A DNA stretch of 64,000 bases from Cinclus cinclus. Lineage: Eukaryota > Chordata > Aves > Passeriformes > Cinclidae. Below, in pieces: positions 1-13,085 of the stretch. Below the pieces are notes generated by a model that did no database searches, had not been told where the DNA came from, and saw nothing but the letters and a program-made list of their open reading frames with translations. How positions within the stretch are numbered: position 1 is the stretch's first letter; every line of letters starts with the position of its first letter. The stretch spans positions 2,666,001 through 2,730,000 of the forward strand of contig NC_085053.1 in the NCBI RefSeq assembly GCF_963662255.1, read 5' to 3'. A program made the translations under genes and the position numbers.

Positions 1-1004
1 ACCCACACAGGACCCTAAAAGTTCAATTAAAAGAAGGTTCAGGAGCTCTGATGCAGGGAATTGTTTCACTCTATCCAGCTCCATCCTATTAGCCTAGCAT
101 TTCCTGACATTTGCCAGGATCTTCTACATCTTTGAGTCCAGTGAATCAGCATCTCATGAATGAGGCGTTCAGAAGAAACACTGAAAAAAAACTCACTTCT
201 AACTACACCGAAAGCCAGACAGAGGTGCAAAGTCCAGAATCAGACTGTAAAGAACATGGAAAAATCAACAGGAACAAACCGAGACAGGACTGTAAGAAGC
301 AGGCTGGTTGAGGAATAACTCTCTGCCATGCTTTAGCTTACCAAACTTGCATTTTCCTCTGCACATATTGAGACTCAGCACATTTCTAGGCAAAATCTGC
401 TGTCTGGTTCTGCAAATATTCCTGGCTGGAGATCCAGGACTGTAAAGGAGCCTGCCAGGGAATAACCTGACCCTTCTAGTGCTGGATGAAAGGCACCTGT
501 GCAAGAACATCCTCATCTGTGGGCTGCTGCCATTCCTGCCTGTAGGTCTGGAGGAGCTGAATCTCTGATCTGCACCTGCACCTTGTACATGGTTCGTCTG
601 GAAACCCCAAAAATGCATCCATGAGCTTGCTAAAGAATTAAAGGGGAAATCTATACCAGGGCTCTGTACTCACTGGTTTCTTGTTCTAACAGAATTCCTA
701 GGTTGGCTCAGGACAGCATTTAATAATCTATTCAATAACCGTTCAGCACAAAGGATTTTTAATGCAGCTCTTCAAGAAGTTTATATGAGAAGCTTTTAGT
801 GGTGTTCCAGGAAATCACAAAATCTCGGTGAGTTTTTTCTTCTTCTTTTTTTTTTTTTCTTTTTTTTTCCCCACGATCTTGCTCGAGGAGAAAGGAAGGA
901 CAAAATGATCCAGTGCGGTCTCTTCCAACCTGAACCATTCAGGACATAAAATGGGAACGCACCGAGCAACCTTCCGGGGCGATTTTCCCAACCTGTCCAA
1001 CAGC
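1..1004. other. Intergenic sequence, no gene seen
   Basis: The sequence is moderately AT-rich and non-repetitive up to a T-rich run at about 836-870. After this comes a short stretch resembling the CR1 3' end (898-950), then the minisatellite. No convincing open frame is present. Confidence 0.7.
898..950 (+). mobile_element. Possible CR1 3'-end fragment
   Basis: The words AATGATCCAGTGCGGTCTC and TTCCAACCTGAACCATTC resemble the end of CR1 elements in sense orientation. The match is about 50 bp, so the call is tentative. Confidence 0.45.
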
Positions 1005-1905
1005 CCCTATCACTCCTCCTGTGACAGACACAGCCAGGGATCAGTCCCTGTCACACCCCCTGTGACAGACACAGCCAGGGATCAGTCCCTGTCACACCTC
1101 CTGTGACAGACACACCCCGGGATCAGCTCCTGTCACACCTCCTGTGACAGACACACCCAGGGATCAGCCCCTGTCACTCCTCCTGTGACAGACACAGCCA
1201 GGGATCAGTCCCTGTCACACCCCCTGTGACAGACACAGCCAGGGATCAGTCCCTGTCACACCCCCTGTGACAGACACAGCCAGGGATCAGTCCCTGTCAC
1301 ACCCCCTGTGACAGACACACCCCGGGATCAGTCCCTGTCACACCTCCTGTGACTGACACACCCAGGGATGAGTCCCTGTCACACCCCCTGTGACAGACAC
1401 AGCCAGGGATGAGTCCCTGTCACACCCCCTGTGACAGACACACCCAGGGATGAGTCCCTGTCACACCCCCTGTGACAGACACAGCCAGGGATCAGTCCCT
1501 GTCACACCCCCTGTGACAGACGCAGCCAGGGATCAGCCCCTGTCACACCTCCTGTGACAGACACAGCCAGGGATCAGTCCCTGTCACACCCCCTGTGACA
1601 GACGCAGCCAGGGATCAGCCCCTGTCACACCTCCTGTGACAGACACAGCCAGGGATCAGCCCCTGTCACACCTCCTGTGACAGACACACCCCGGGATCAG
1701 CCCCTGTCACTCCTCCTGTGACAGACACACCCAGGGATCAGCTCCTGTCACACCCCCTGTGACAGACACACCCAGGGATGAGTCCCTGTCACACCCCCTG
1801 TGACAGACACAGCCAGGGATGAGTCCCTGTCACACCCCCTGTGACAGACACAGCCAGGGATCAGCCCCTGTCACACCCCCTGTGACAGACGCAGCCAGGG
1901 ATCAG
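1005..1905. repeat. 41-bp minisatellite, about 22 copies
   Basis: A unit of the type GTGACAGACACAGCCAGGGA followed by TCAGTCCCTGTCACACCCCCT recurs every 41 bp. Variants alternate ACAGCC, ACACCC and GCAGCC, and GATCAG with GATGAG. Each unit contains TGTGACAG and its reverse complement CTGTCACA, so every copy can fold into a hairpin. The period is not a multiple of three, so frames are broken. Confidence 0.95.
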
Positions 1906-2640
1906 CCCCGGCAGTGCGGACACATTTGGAGACTGGCCTCTGTCACCCCTCTAAAGTGACTGACACTGCCAGAGACGTCCTTTGTCACACCCCCGGTGTG
2001 ATTGGCACGGACGCAATCCTCCCCCGTCACACCTCCAGTGTGACAGCCACCATCAGAGACCGCCCTTGTCACACCTCCAGTGTGACTGACAGGGACAGGG
2101 ACATCCCTTGTCACTCCTCCATTGTGACTGACAGGGACAGGGACATCCCTTGTCACACCTCCAGTGTGACTGACAGGGACAGGGACATCCCTTGTCACAC
2201 CTCCATTGTGACTGACAGGGACAGGGGCATCCCTTGTCACACCTCCAGTGTGACTGACAGGGACAGGGACATCCCTTGTCACACCTCCATTGTGACTGAC
2301 AGGGACAGGGGCATCCCTTGTCACACCTCCAGTGTGACTGACAGGGACAGGGACATCCCTTGTCACACCTCCAGTGTGACTGACAGGGACAGGGACATCC
2401 CTTGTCACTCCTCCAGTGTGACTGACAGGGACCGGGACATCCCTTGTCACACCTCCAGTGTGACAGGCGCAGCTGGGGACCGCCCCTGTCACTCCCCCAG
2501 TGTGAATGGCGCTGCCCACATCACAGCCCCGGTGTGAGTGACACCAGTACGGACTGCCCCTGTCACACCCCCAATGTGACTGACACCGCCAGGGACCACC
2601 CCATCACCCAACCCCCGCCCTAAGGGTCCTGTTGGCTCCG
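1906..2640. repeat. 42-bp minisatellite, related second family
   Basis: From about 1906 the array changes to a 42-bp unit, TGTGACTGACAGGGACAGGG then ACATCCCTTGTCACACCTCCAG. About 11-12 copies are well kept between 2050 and 2470, with diverged copies at both sides. GTGAC and GTCAC in each unit are again inverted repeats. Because 42 is divisible by three, open frames run through both strands; these are not genes. Confidence 0.93.
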
Positions 2641-4764
2641 TCCCTGTCCCTGTCGCACTCCCGTGGGGGCCCTCAGTCAGCGCATAAAAAACCCCGAAAG
2701 GAATAGAAGTGCCCCATGACTGCTGTGTGTTCAAGCCCACCCGCTCAACCCCTCTCCAGAACACTCCTGGGAGTGTTTAAATTAAACTCTCAAATGCCCA
2801 CAGACTCCTCAGATTCCTGGGGAAAATCAGGGGCATCCAGCTACAGCAGGGTCAGGAATGCCCAGGTTTGGGGTGACAGGGCTGGCAGCTCCTTTTCCTG
2901 CTCCTCATCCCAATTCCTTGCTGATAACCTGCATCCCATCTTCTCAGGATTTTTTTTTTTTTTTATCCCTCCCAAAAAGGAGGGACTGCCCCTCACACAG
3001 CTTCAGCAAGTCTGGGAACAAACTTGTGTGTCGCTCCCAATCAAAAGTCATGGCATTTGGGAGACCGGACCCTCTCCTGGGGCATCGTTTCCACCTTACC
3101 ATGGTTAACGCAGTTTTCCACTCAAAATATTCCAGCTGTGGGGTAACATAGGTTTTTTTAATGCTCAGGATGCCTGGATAGAGTGTGGAAATCCAAGAGC
3201 AGGGGGCCCTGTCCCCATGGCAGGCTCTGCCACGCTTGTGGCACTCTGTGACTTCTTCTCCAAGCAGCTGAGCTGCCCACAGAGAATGGAGAAAAATGAC
3301 TGCACGGGAGAGTGCGAGTGCAAGGTGTGTGTGTGAGCAATCCCTAAATATTCAGGAGAAATGGGAGAAGCCTCGGGATCCAGGACTCTCTGCTAAATCA
3401 AGGCAGGGGAATGATGCCTGTGCTATGCAGATGAGCTGTCATATTGTCTCCCACACAAGAGCATCTCCAAAGGAACCTACACCTACTGCAATTATCCTGC
3501 AGCATATGGACATTTATAGGTCAAAAAAAAAGGGAGAGTAATGGCTGGCCAAAAAAAGCAGGAGCCCAGATAATTCTCCAGTGTTATTTTGGAAAGTGCA
3601 GACACTGAGCAGGATAAATTATACATACCTGAGAGCCATTAGAAAATGTCAGATGGCCTCTAAAATGTGTTAGAAGGGGGAAAAAAATTCCTCTAGCTTT
3701 GTTGTGCAAGAGGAGAATGCGGTATGTAAATAATATTCCCTAATAAAAATCTTCATGGGAATGAGTTTTCAAGCTGATTCCAGCTCTCTCTTGTGCTGGG
3801 GACAGAGTGTGGGGCTGCATCCTGAGAGCCAAAGACATCATCAAGCTGAAACTCTGACAGAAGAGCTCCACTTTCATGGCTGGAGCAACCATGATGTATA
3901 ACCCTGGAGCTCCTCCTGGAATGATTTCAGAGCAAACCCAGAATATTTGTTACCCTTCTCTAAATTTAGCTGGAAAAAATAATAACTTCTGCTGCCAGCT
4001 CTATGAAAACAACACATGTATCTTGACAGCAAATGATTTAAAAATGAAGACCAACCAACAATGCAGTGTTCTGGGTGTTGGGGGAGGAAGAGGACTGGAA
4101 AATCCTGAAGCTGCATTTCCAAACTCTCAGCATTCACTTCCAGCATGTACCTGCCACATCCCCAGTTTTATGCACCATCCTCAATATATTTTCCCAAAGC
4201 TTCAGCCTCTGATAAGAACCAAATCCTTTGCTGACTGATGCTTCTGCTGGAGAGCTGAGATTTCTATAATTAGCATCAGAGAGGATTTGGGGAGGCATCT
4301 GTCTTTTTTTGGTTTGGGTTTGTTTGTTTGTTTTTTTGTAAATTCAGATGTTACACATTTTAAAACAAAGCACTTAAAACATCAACACATCACTTCATAA
4401 TTGCAGAGTGGAGATGAGGAGCATGTCAGTAGTTGAAAAAACATTAAATTTGTAGGAAGTGACTGAAATGTTTTCACAGAAGGGGGCAAATGGAGATAAG
4501 ACAGGCAGGCTGCTTGCATTCAGCTCAAGAAACTTGTACAGCAGAGATTTACCCTTTTCAAGAGAAGTAAGGGGTGGGGGGAAGCATTGCAGCACTGTGC
4601 TGGGAATTATGTTCACAAAGGGGTAGGATCCCTCTTGCCTGGATATTTTGGTCATTGCTGGGATGACCAAGGTGCTGGTCTTTGCCCACTTGTAGGAATG
4701 TCTTTTCTTTTGGCTGGTTTTAAATTTTCTTTGTCAAAATCTTCAAGAAGAGTCAAGGCATAAA
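2641..4764. other. Intergenic sequence, no gene seen
   Basis: The sequence is mostly unique, with a T run near 2949-2963 and a GTTTGTTTG tract near 4320. Around 3600-4400 the sequence is AT-rich. I recognise no gene or element. Confidence 0.65.
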
Positions 4765-4895
4765 TATCACAGGATGGTTTGGGTTGGAGGGGACCTTAAA
4801 AATGATCAGGTCCAACCTCGCTGCAGGGACACCTTCCATTGGGCCAGGTTGTTCAAACCCCATCCAGCCTGGCCTTGAGCACTTCCAGGAATGGA
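4765..4895 (-). mobile_element. CR1 fragment, 3' end
   Basis: ATGGTTTGGGTTGGAGGGGA and CCATCCAGCCTGGCCTTGAG are the reverse complement of the CR1 3' region, so the element points to the minus strand. It is a 5'-truncated fragment, usual for CR1. Confidence 0.85.
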
Positions 4896-7800
4896 ATTTT
4901 CCAGGCTGAACTTCTCCGGCAAAATCCCTTTGTGCTGCCTGCAGCCACTGACTGCACGAGGAGAACACCCAAATTGTTTTAAACACACAAAGAGTTCAGC
5001 AAAGCCTCTCTAACCCAAGAGGCACAAAGGTCTGGTTTGATCTGCATTTTGCAGCCTTGCTGACCTGAACTGTAACAGGCACAGGACCATCTCCTCCCAC
5101 CGGGGAGAGCTCACAGAACACTCACCTGAAATAGAGACATCTCTTCTCCATCTGAAAACAAGCTTAACATTTAAATCTGTCTGCAAGGTGGGAGCAAATG
5201 AACTCCTGAGCAGCTGCACAAAACAACAAGAGCGCAATAAAACTAAACAGGTAATTACTGATGGATTATCTGGAGACACAGGCTCACACCCAACAAGCCT
5301 GGAGAGAGAGCTTAAAAATACCTGACAGCCAAAGCACAGCTCCAGAGCAGAGTATGGTAACAGGCAATCTTATCCTTGACACCTCTGTATCTGCTAGTTT
5401 TTTGAAGAACAGCATTTATTCAGATTAAAAAACACCAGCTGCATGAATCCAGCTAAGGTTCCTCACATCACTTTGCACACAGCTAATCTGCAAGTGCCTC
5501 TGTGACCACACGGAAAGTAAACCTTACTTTGTACAAGACAATTCACTTACCAAGTAAAATATAGATTTTTCCACCTTTTATTTCCCTCCACGGAACTGAA
5601 GCTCAAACTAACAAATCAGAACATGCAAAATGATCCCAAAATACCTGGAGAGGAGAGGTTAAAATAGCTAGCCTTGTTCAGCTGAACAATCTATTGGTTA
5701 TCTGTCCTAGATTTAAATAGCGAAAACCCTAAAGATTGACTAGCTCAGCACAAGATTCCTGACCTGAGCTAGTTTTATATTTGACAAGATAAAATACAGC
5801 TACTTAGGAGAGCTGGAAGAACACACCTATGACAGGTGGATGCTGATGAGCGTTCAGAGGGCGAGGGGCTCTACAGACCCAGCCCTGTACTAAAATTCAA
5901 AATATTCAACAAGTGTAGGGAATAACCAGTGCCTTTGGGTGCCCAGGATTGCCTTGGGGTGCCCAGGATTGCCTTGGGGTGGGATTCTGCCTGCTGCACC
6001 CTTTCGGGTGACTTTTAAACTGAAGGAGAAGAGGCAACACACAGCAGCCAACACAATCAGAGCCACTGTCGTAGGTAATAACTTCAAGATTCCCAAATTG
6101 CTGATAAATCCATGATACTCATATAAAAATTAATGACCCATTGCCTGAGAGTAGCAAAGTACAAGGCAAAAACAGATTTGTTGATGTATCTATTTGCCGT
6201 TTGCTGCCTGTCCTCACACTGGAAGGGTTTCTGGTTATAGTTGCTGTTAATTGCTTTTTATCTAACAGCGGAGCTTGGAGGCTTCAACTGAGATGAGGTT
6301 TCACTGTGTTAGGCAATTACACAAACATGCAGATGCACAGAAATTCCCTGGTTTGTAATCTGGATGTGGCAGAATACAGTGTGTTATCTCAGGCCTGAAG
6401 AGAGGCTTCTGATTCAGAAAGAAAACAAAATCTTCCTGACCAAGGCAGCACCAGGGAAGGTTAAAAACTGACTCACTGCCTCCTTGTGCTTCACCTGTTA
6501 GAGCTCCCAGATTAAAAATTCAGCCACGGCTGCTTGGATTTTAACTCATCAACAGGAACACACAGAAGCATCATGTTTTCAAACACTCCACGTCTTCTGG
6601 AGACATCCCTCCTAAGGAGGGCTTCCTTGTGCAGTGTCATTATCTCCGACAGATCTGCTTTGGAAATTTCCTCTCGGGGCTTCTCCACGCTGACAAGTGA
6701 ATTCTTTGCATCAGAAATATTTGTTCAGAGGCTGCCAGGCTCATCAGTCACTTCCCTGTGAAGGAGGCGGTCCGGAGGGGATTCTGCTCTTCCCCCTCCT
6801 GTTGCCCTTTCAAAAATGATATTATTGAGGAGACAACGAGGATCGCCACATGTCTGTGACACTTGCCCCTCTGTGATGATGCTCATTTCTCTGTGTCAGG
6901 GCTGGGGACAACGCTGCTGCTTTGTCCTGGCTCTCACAGCCACACCAAAGGTGGGAGGGTAACCTGGGCTGGCCTGAGCAGGACTTCAGCTCCGTGGGCT
7001 CCCTCCTCAGGGTTTAGGAGGGCTCAGATATTCCTGCTGGCTGCCAGCCACAGAGCTAATTATTTGGGATCTATCCATGCACCATGCACAAGCATCCTAG
7101 GGATGGGATTGTTTAACAAGCACCTTTGGACAGATGGCAGCTCTTCATGGAATGCACGAGTGATTTGTGGTGTCTCCGTGTGGATGAGGAGAGGATGGCT
7201 GGATTCAGGCAGCATCCAGACTGGAGGGTTACCAAAGGCCTCCTGTGGTTCCAGCCTCACCTAAGAAAGAGATTCTTCCTCCAGCTCTGCCTGCCACTTC
7301 ATCATTAACAAAGTACTCAGCTGTTTTATCTCCAAACAGGGAGATTTCTTGTGCACATATAAATCAGCCTCTCTCTAGCTGGAAAGCTCCGTTTTTCTCT
7401 GGGCCAAGCCTGTCTGAAAGCAAAGGCTCTACCACAAGATGGAAAAATACCTTCCCCTATCCATTCTCAAACATGATACACGACAGTCTTTTCCCTTGCT
7501 GAAATGTTATTTCATCCCATGTTCACCAATTATGAAAATAATTTTGCTTAGACAGAGACGAGGAAAATACAGCATAGCTCGTTCTTGTTTTTGTCACCAG
7601 AGAAGATTTGATTTGGCCTCTTTGAAAGATGGCTGAAGACTCATTTGTCCTGATTATTCCACTTTGGAGCTTGTGCTGCTCTCCTACACGTCAGGAAGCA
7701 GATGAACCCAGTGGTGAACGTGTCAAGGTTTGAAAGGTGTCACAGGAGGAGAAGTGTTATTAGTTCATCGTGCTAACAAAGGTGCCGCGCCGGATTCCCA

Positions 7801-9399
7801 GCCTCTCCATTACTGCTGTATCTGTGGTTTCTGAAGCTAAAAGGCAAAGACTCGTTAATTAACAAAAGAAGCTGGGAGATAATCTTGTGATTAAGTTATT
7901 GGAGTGGGACTTGGGTTGATTTCTCAGTCCTGGGCTGGTTGCTATGTGATATTATTCAAATCCCTGCCTGGAGATGAGCTCGGAAGGCGGCAGTGGCAGC
8001 TCCCCATAGGCTGCCAGTGCAGTGGGCAGGGGCTGCTGCAGAGCACATTCCTCGTTATTCCAGCTGGAGTCTCCTCTGCCGGCAGACAATTGGAGAGAAC
8101 CCCCAACTCCAAATGCACTGCACGTTCTGCAACTGGCCTTTGCTCAAAAGCTTGCTGTTTTTCCAGAATCTCCTGTGATTGACTAAATCACTCCTCTTTG
8201 TGTTGGCTTTTATTCCCCCCCTTTTCTTCTGTTTCCTAGTGAATGTCTTTACCTTCTGTCTGTTGCAAATGTGAACAGTTTTAATTAGGTGCTGTTGAAA
8301 TGTCTTTTGCAGTTTGGCATCCTGTTTGATTTTGCTCCTCTCGTTCTCTTTGCAGTTCTGTTCCTTCCCACATTGCTTATGTTTTCTTGTTTGTGGAAGC
8401 TTTTCTTTATATGCATAATTTAATCATGCTGCATTTCAATTTAATCTCTAATAGGCATAAATAGGGAAGAGGGCAGCTGAAACCCATCTCTCCAGATGCT
8501 CCTTAAATAATCCTCTTTTCTTCCAGAGTGTCCCTCAAATGTTACAGGTTTCCAGCTGAACCCAAGGACAAAGCTCTCAGCTCAATAGATATGTTGTGTT
8601 TTCAACCTGTATTCTGAAATGACTTGATTTTTTCTAGAACTTCAGAGATCAGACTGAGCCTACACCTTCAACTGAGGTCCAGAACAGCAGGGAAGAATCC
8701 CAGCAAAGAACCAAAACCCCAGAGGTGGTGCCATTAATCCAGTTCCTCATCCCCACTTTTTCCTGCTCTAGGATTGAGCTAGTGGATTTTGCTTTTGCTC
8801 AAATTATCCTTACTTAGTCAGCAGCAAATCTACACAGTCTTCTACCAGGCGGATTTGCTTTTGGTGTCTCCCTACTCCATCCTCAGTGCCCCAATCTATG
8901 TGCACTGGGTGTCCCAAAGTCATTTTTTATATATTAACCAGATCACTATTGATCCAGTTACATCCAGCTTATCTAGGGAAGCCAGTAATTTCAATTAAGC
9001 TGCATTATGCATTTACTTCTAGTTACATAAGAGAAGACAGACTTTCCCTTTTATTCCTCCTGATCTGCAGCAGCAGTCCCACAAAAATCATGAAAAAGAG
9101 GGTGAACTGAAGGGCAGAGATGAGACAGCACACCTCTCATGCCAGGGCATGGTCATCTGCCCCTAAATCTGCTTCCAAGAGGGACCTGCCACAGCTCCAC
9201 ACAGAACCTCTTCAGCTGCAGCCTCTGCAATCTCTCCCACGATCTGCTCCAGCATTTACCTTACACCCATCAGGACCAGGTTTCCTCTCACTCCTCTGTC
9301 ATGTTCAAACTGCATCTGCTTCACTGTTGTTGAATCCCACTCCTCCTCCCACCCTGTGTGGTGAGCATGAGTTTTACAAATGTGTGTCCTGTTATCAAA
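4896..9399. other. Intergenic sequence, no gene seen
   Basis: This is unique, fairly AT-rich sequence without recognisable coding exons or elements. A short tandem repeat lies at 5933-5985. AT-rich parts near 5300-5800 and 8200-8500 could hold conserved non-coding elements, but nothing in the sequence alone shows that. Confidence 0.6.
5933..5985 (+). repeat. Short tandem repeat, about 21 bp unit
   Basis: The word GGTGCCCAGGATTGCCTTGG occurs in about two and a half tandem copies. Confidence 0.85.
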
Positions 9400-9480
9400 T
9401 CTCCAGGAGAAGCTGTGGATGCCCCATCCCTGGAAATGCTCAAGGCCAGGCTGGATGGGACTCTGAGGGCAGGCAATGCA
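9400..9480 (+). mobile_element. CR1 fragment
   Basis: AGCTGTGGATGCCCCATCCC and GCTCAAGGCCAGGCTGGATG are CR1 words in sense orientation. The 3' terminal part is absent or badly decayed. Confidence 0.75.
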
Positions 9481-10096
9481 CCCCCTGAGCAGCTGAAATC
9501 CACCCCACCTAAAGGGGGTGTTGGAGAGGCAAGGATGAGCAACATGGGTTTTCTGAAGAGCAGATAAATTACCAGCAACGTTTCTTTAACGTTTATTTTG
9601 CTAAGGTTTGACACGAGCCATCCCCTGCCATCATGTTATCAGGGACAACTGCCTCGCTGCAGGGAAATCTCGGAGCCAGGCGTGGGAGAAGAGAGGATTA
9701 AGTAGGAGAAGGCTTGGGGTGTGATGAATGGGATTTACAGCAAACTCCCACTCTGCCTCCATCCATGGGAGGGGGCCACAGACAGAGATGAGCTCTTCTC
9801 TGCAGCACTTTGTCCTGCTGCTGGTTCCAGTCAAAATGTGTAGGACCTTGCCACCAGCCTCTCTGTGCTTTGGGGTGTCGACAAAACCCTTTGAAGGTGC
9901 TCCAGGGTGGGATCTGTGGCTTTATCCTGCCCTTGGGAAGCACAAAGGCTTGGCCCTTTTTCCACACACAGTGGCAACACACCAGCAGAGCTGTCCTCAG
10001 CTAACTTGGTGCTGCAGTTCCATCTCTGCATGAAGTTAAACCAGGAATTCTGGTTAAAGAGATGATTTTTTACTTTTGTGTCATCAAATAAGGATG

Positions 10097-10097
<1 letters not shown>

Positions 10098-10134
<37 letters not shown>

Positions 10135-10161
10135 AAAAAAGAAAGAAAAAGAAAAAAAAAG
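10098..10161 (+). repeat. (CA)n microsatellite followed by A-rich run
   Basis: About 16 CA dinucleotides (one interrupted by T) lead into runs of A with single G interruptions. Confidence 0.95.
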
Positions 10162-13047
10162 GCCAGCACCCTGTAGTGCTTTCCACAGTTAATAGCACTT
10201 CATGACCAACTGCTCCTAGTTCAATCCTATGGGATACCTGTTAAATTTGATTCCCTCCTTCCCATAACCCCTTACTGGAAAAGCTGCAGCTGTGCACTCC
10301 AAGCTCAGAGGTCTGTTCTGGGCCCATGGAAAAAATCCAAACTGTTAACAAGTGACCTTTCAGCTGCAGCAGATGAAATCAGTAGCCCAAAAATCAATTT
10401 TTTCAGTGCAATTTTCAGTGTTCCCCGGGACAATTTGGAGGATTTGAAGCTTTGATCTGGCTCATGACTTGAATCCTTTTTAATTCCATCTCCACCCTGA
10501 GACAAGAAGGGCCAAAACACCAGCGAAGGTTCTGGGTATGGGATGGCTCAGCCAGCAGAGAAAGACTTTTGAAGAAACCCTTCTCAGGACAGCTTCCTGC
10601 TCAAGTTTTCCACACCTGCACTGAAGTGATGTCCAAAATTATCCAGCATGTTGTTTACCTAGGGTAGGCTTTGAAACATCACAGGTTTGCTCCTGCTTAA
10701 TTGAAGCAGGAGAAGCCCTGAGTAACCTGGCTCTGACAGGCACCATGACATTTTCTTTCTGAAAGGGGAAACCTCAAAGACATTCATGCCTGATAAGGTC
10801 TGACTGTTCCCACATTTACACATTTACAAAAGAAACAGATAAAAATATCTACAGCTACTTGAGAAGGAAAAATAAGCCCTTTTTGCCATGCAGAGTGGAA
10901 ATCCTCGCTTCAGAATTAAGTCAGCTACAATCACTAGTTGCTTTTTTGAAACACTGGCCAAACAGCTGCTGTTTGACGTTTGTGTGTGCAAAGTTACTGT
11001 ACAGAAAAGGGAGAGGGGAGACGTGTTTGGAAGCACAGCGGGAGCTGCATGCAGGGGAAAACACATGGCTCCTTCCAGCCTGGATTGTGTGATTTAGTGC
11101 TTGCCTGGATCGTGGAGATGGAGGCATCACATGCAACGTGCTTGGTTTTGGGAAAAAACCCACCCAGGGTAAAGCAGGCCAGTGGTGTGAATGCTGCCAG
11201 AAGGATCACCCTGGCTGCGCCAGCTTTGGGTCACCTCACGCTCCTCCCATCAATGTAGAAGATTCCAGGGAGTATGCTATTTAATGTGGATGCCTTTTTG
11301 TGATCCTGGGTGGAAGCCAGGCCTCGTCCAGCCTTTGCAAGAGGTCTGTTCAGCATCAGCATCTCTGCAGGACCGTGCTCGCTCATGATGGAGGAGATGC
11401 TCCAGTTCTCCCAGGGCCATAAGAAAACCAGGAGCCAGAGCAGGGTGACAGCAGCATTTAAATAACATCCTGGGAACCCTCACAGATGGAGAAGACACGG
11501 TCAGAGGGATTCAGGCTGGGACTGCAGATGAAGTTGCATGCCTCTGAGCTGATGGAAGCACAGCCTGTGTGTCAGGAGGGCCACACTGCAGCCTCAGCTC
11601 CCAGCTCGTTCCTGCTGCCCAGGAGAACGGGAATGCTGGGCCAGCAGTGCCAGCAAGCAAGAAATGCTCTGGGGAATGGTGACAGATGACTCCAGCAGGC
11701 CCTTAAAATAACACTGAGGTTCTGGAGCAGGGGAGAGGGCTGGATGAAGCTGTAAAAGCTGACCTGATGGCCCGAGCCCCTTCTCCAACACACCACAAAG
11801 CTCTGCGGATGCCAAGATGTGCAGCTCCAACACGACAAGACTGAGAGGTGCTTAATTAGACTGAAAGATGGGGGAGCATAAATAGAAACTGAAACCCTTG
11901 AAATGAATGGACAGCAAAGCACAGCAGGACTGCACAGCAGAGGGAAAACAGGCACTGCTGAGCCGGCGGAGGGAGAAAAGCAGGGAGGAAAGAGGGACAA
12001 GTGTTCCAGGCTCTCTGTCAGTCCCTGGGGTCAGGCTGCTCGCTCCTGGGACATCAGTTCTGCCCTCTGGGAACACGATGATCATCCTGGCCATGGCAGC
12101 AGAGTGATGATGTCCAGCTCTCCCCTCCTTTCACAGTTATCCCTGGCTGCCAGCAAGAAACCAGACACCACAAACTCCTCATCTTATTCGCCTTCATCAA
12201 TATTTTAATAGATACTGGTTTTTTACTGTAAGAGACATCACTTCTTGTTAATTTGAGTGCTGGAATGGCACTGGCAGGCAGAATACCTTGGCTCCAAATG
12301 AACCATGAGGGGCAAAGGGAAATATATTCCTAAGAACACCAACTGGAAAGAATCTAATTCAATAATAGATTTTGTTTGGTATCACTCTGGCACCAGCAGT
12401 CATCTTCCTGTTATTTTTAGGTTCTGATGACGCCAACAGGTTTTGTTAGGTTTTTTTTGTTGGCTTTTGTATTTTTTTTTCTTTATGGGGTTTTATTTTT
12501 GCTGTTATGCAAAAAAGATCCCAAGGAGAAAATTTCCATAGTTTAATCACACAGAAGGAAATCGCAATTATTTCTAGAATTTAAGACTCGGTGCTTCTAG
12601 AACCTAACCAAAATATACAGAGTTTTGCTAGAGTCTAGAGAGGAGAATAAGGACTTCTTGTTGGGGAAGGAGAGAGGGAAGGGATGAGAACAGAAAACAA
12701 ACACATACTTACCCAGCCAGAGAATAACAAGGTTTTAGATTAAGGATGTTTCGCAGCTCGAGAGGCAGAATTTGTGTTTAGAAATACAAAACAAACATCA
12801 AAATCATCCTGTTTCATGTGACAGCCTCTTTCTTTGTGTTTTTTTCTTTCCAAGGGATTAGTCATGGAAGTATTTATTTGAGATATGAGCTGCAGTAGCT
12901 ACACAAACCAGCCACCAAATATTATGAATTTCTGGCCCAGTACTGTTTGTGCTTTCCACCAACTCATGAAATTCTTGATCTGTAAAAAAAGTCAGTTTTG
13001 AAGCAGTTTTCCCCATGATTTCCTTTGCTTTGTGCATCACAAAGGCC

Positions 13048-13054
<7 letters not shown>

Positions 13055-13082
<28 letters not shown>
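13055..13082 (+). repeat. Poly(T) run, 28 bases
   Basis: There are 28 consecutive T. No adjacent element body is recognisable. Confidence 0.9.

Positions 13083-13085
<3 letters not shown>

Noticed and set aside
1902..2537. Overlapping 205- and 207-codon open frames on both strands with regular repeats
   Set aside because: They exist only because the 42-bp minisatellite period is divisible by three and the unit lacks stops in those frames.
1005..2640. CRISPR-like regular array
   Set aside because: Units are continuous tandem copies with no unique spacers, in an animal genome; it is a minisatellite.
12420..12500. T-rich patch as a retroposed poly(A) tail
   Set aside because: No element body or target duplication is recognisable beside it.
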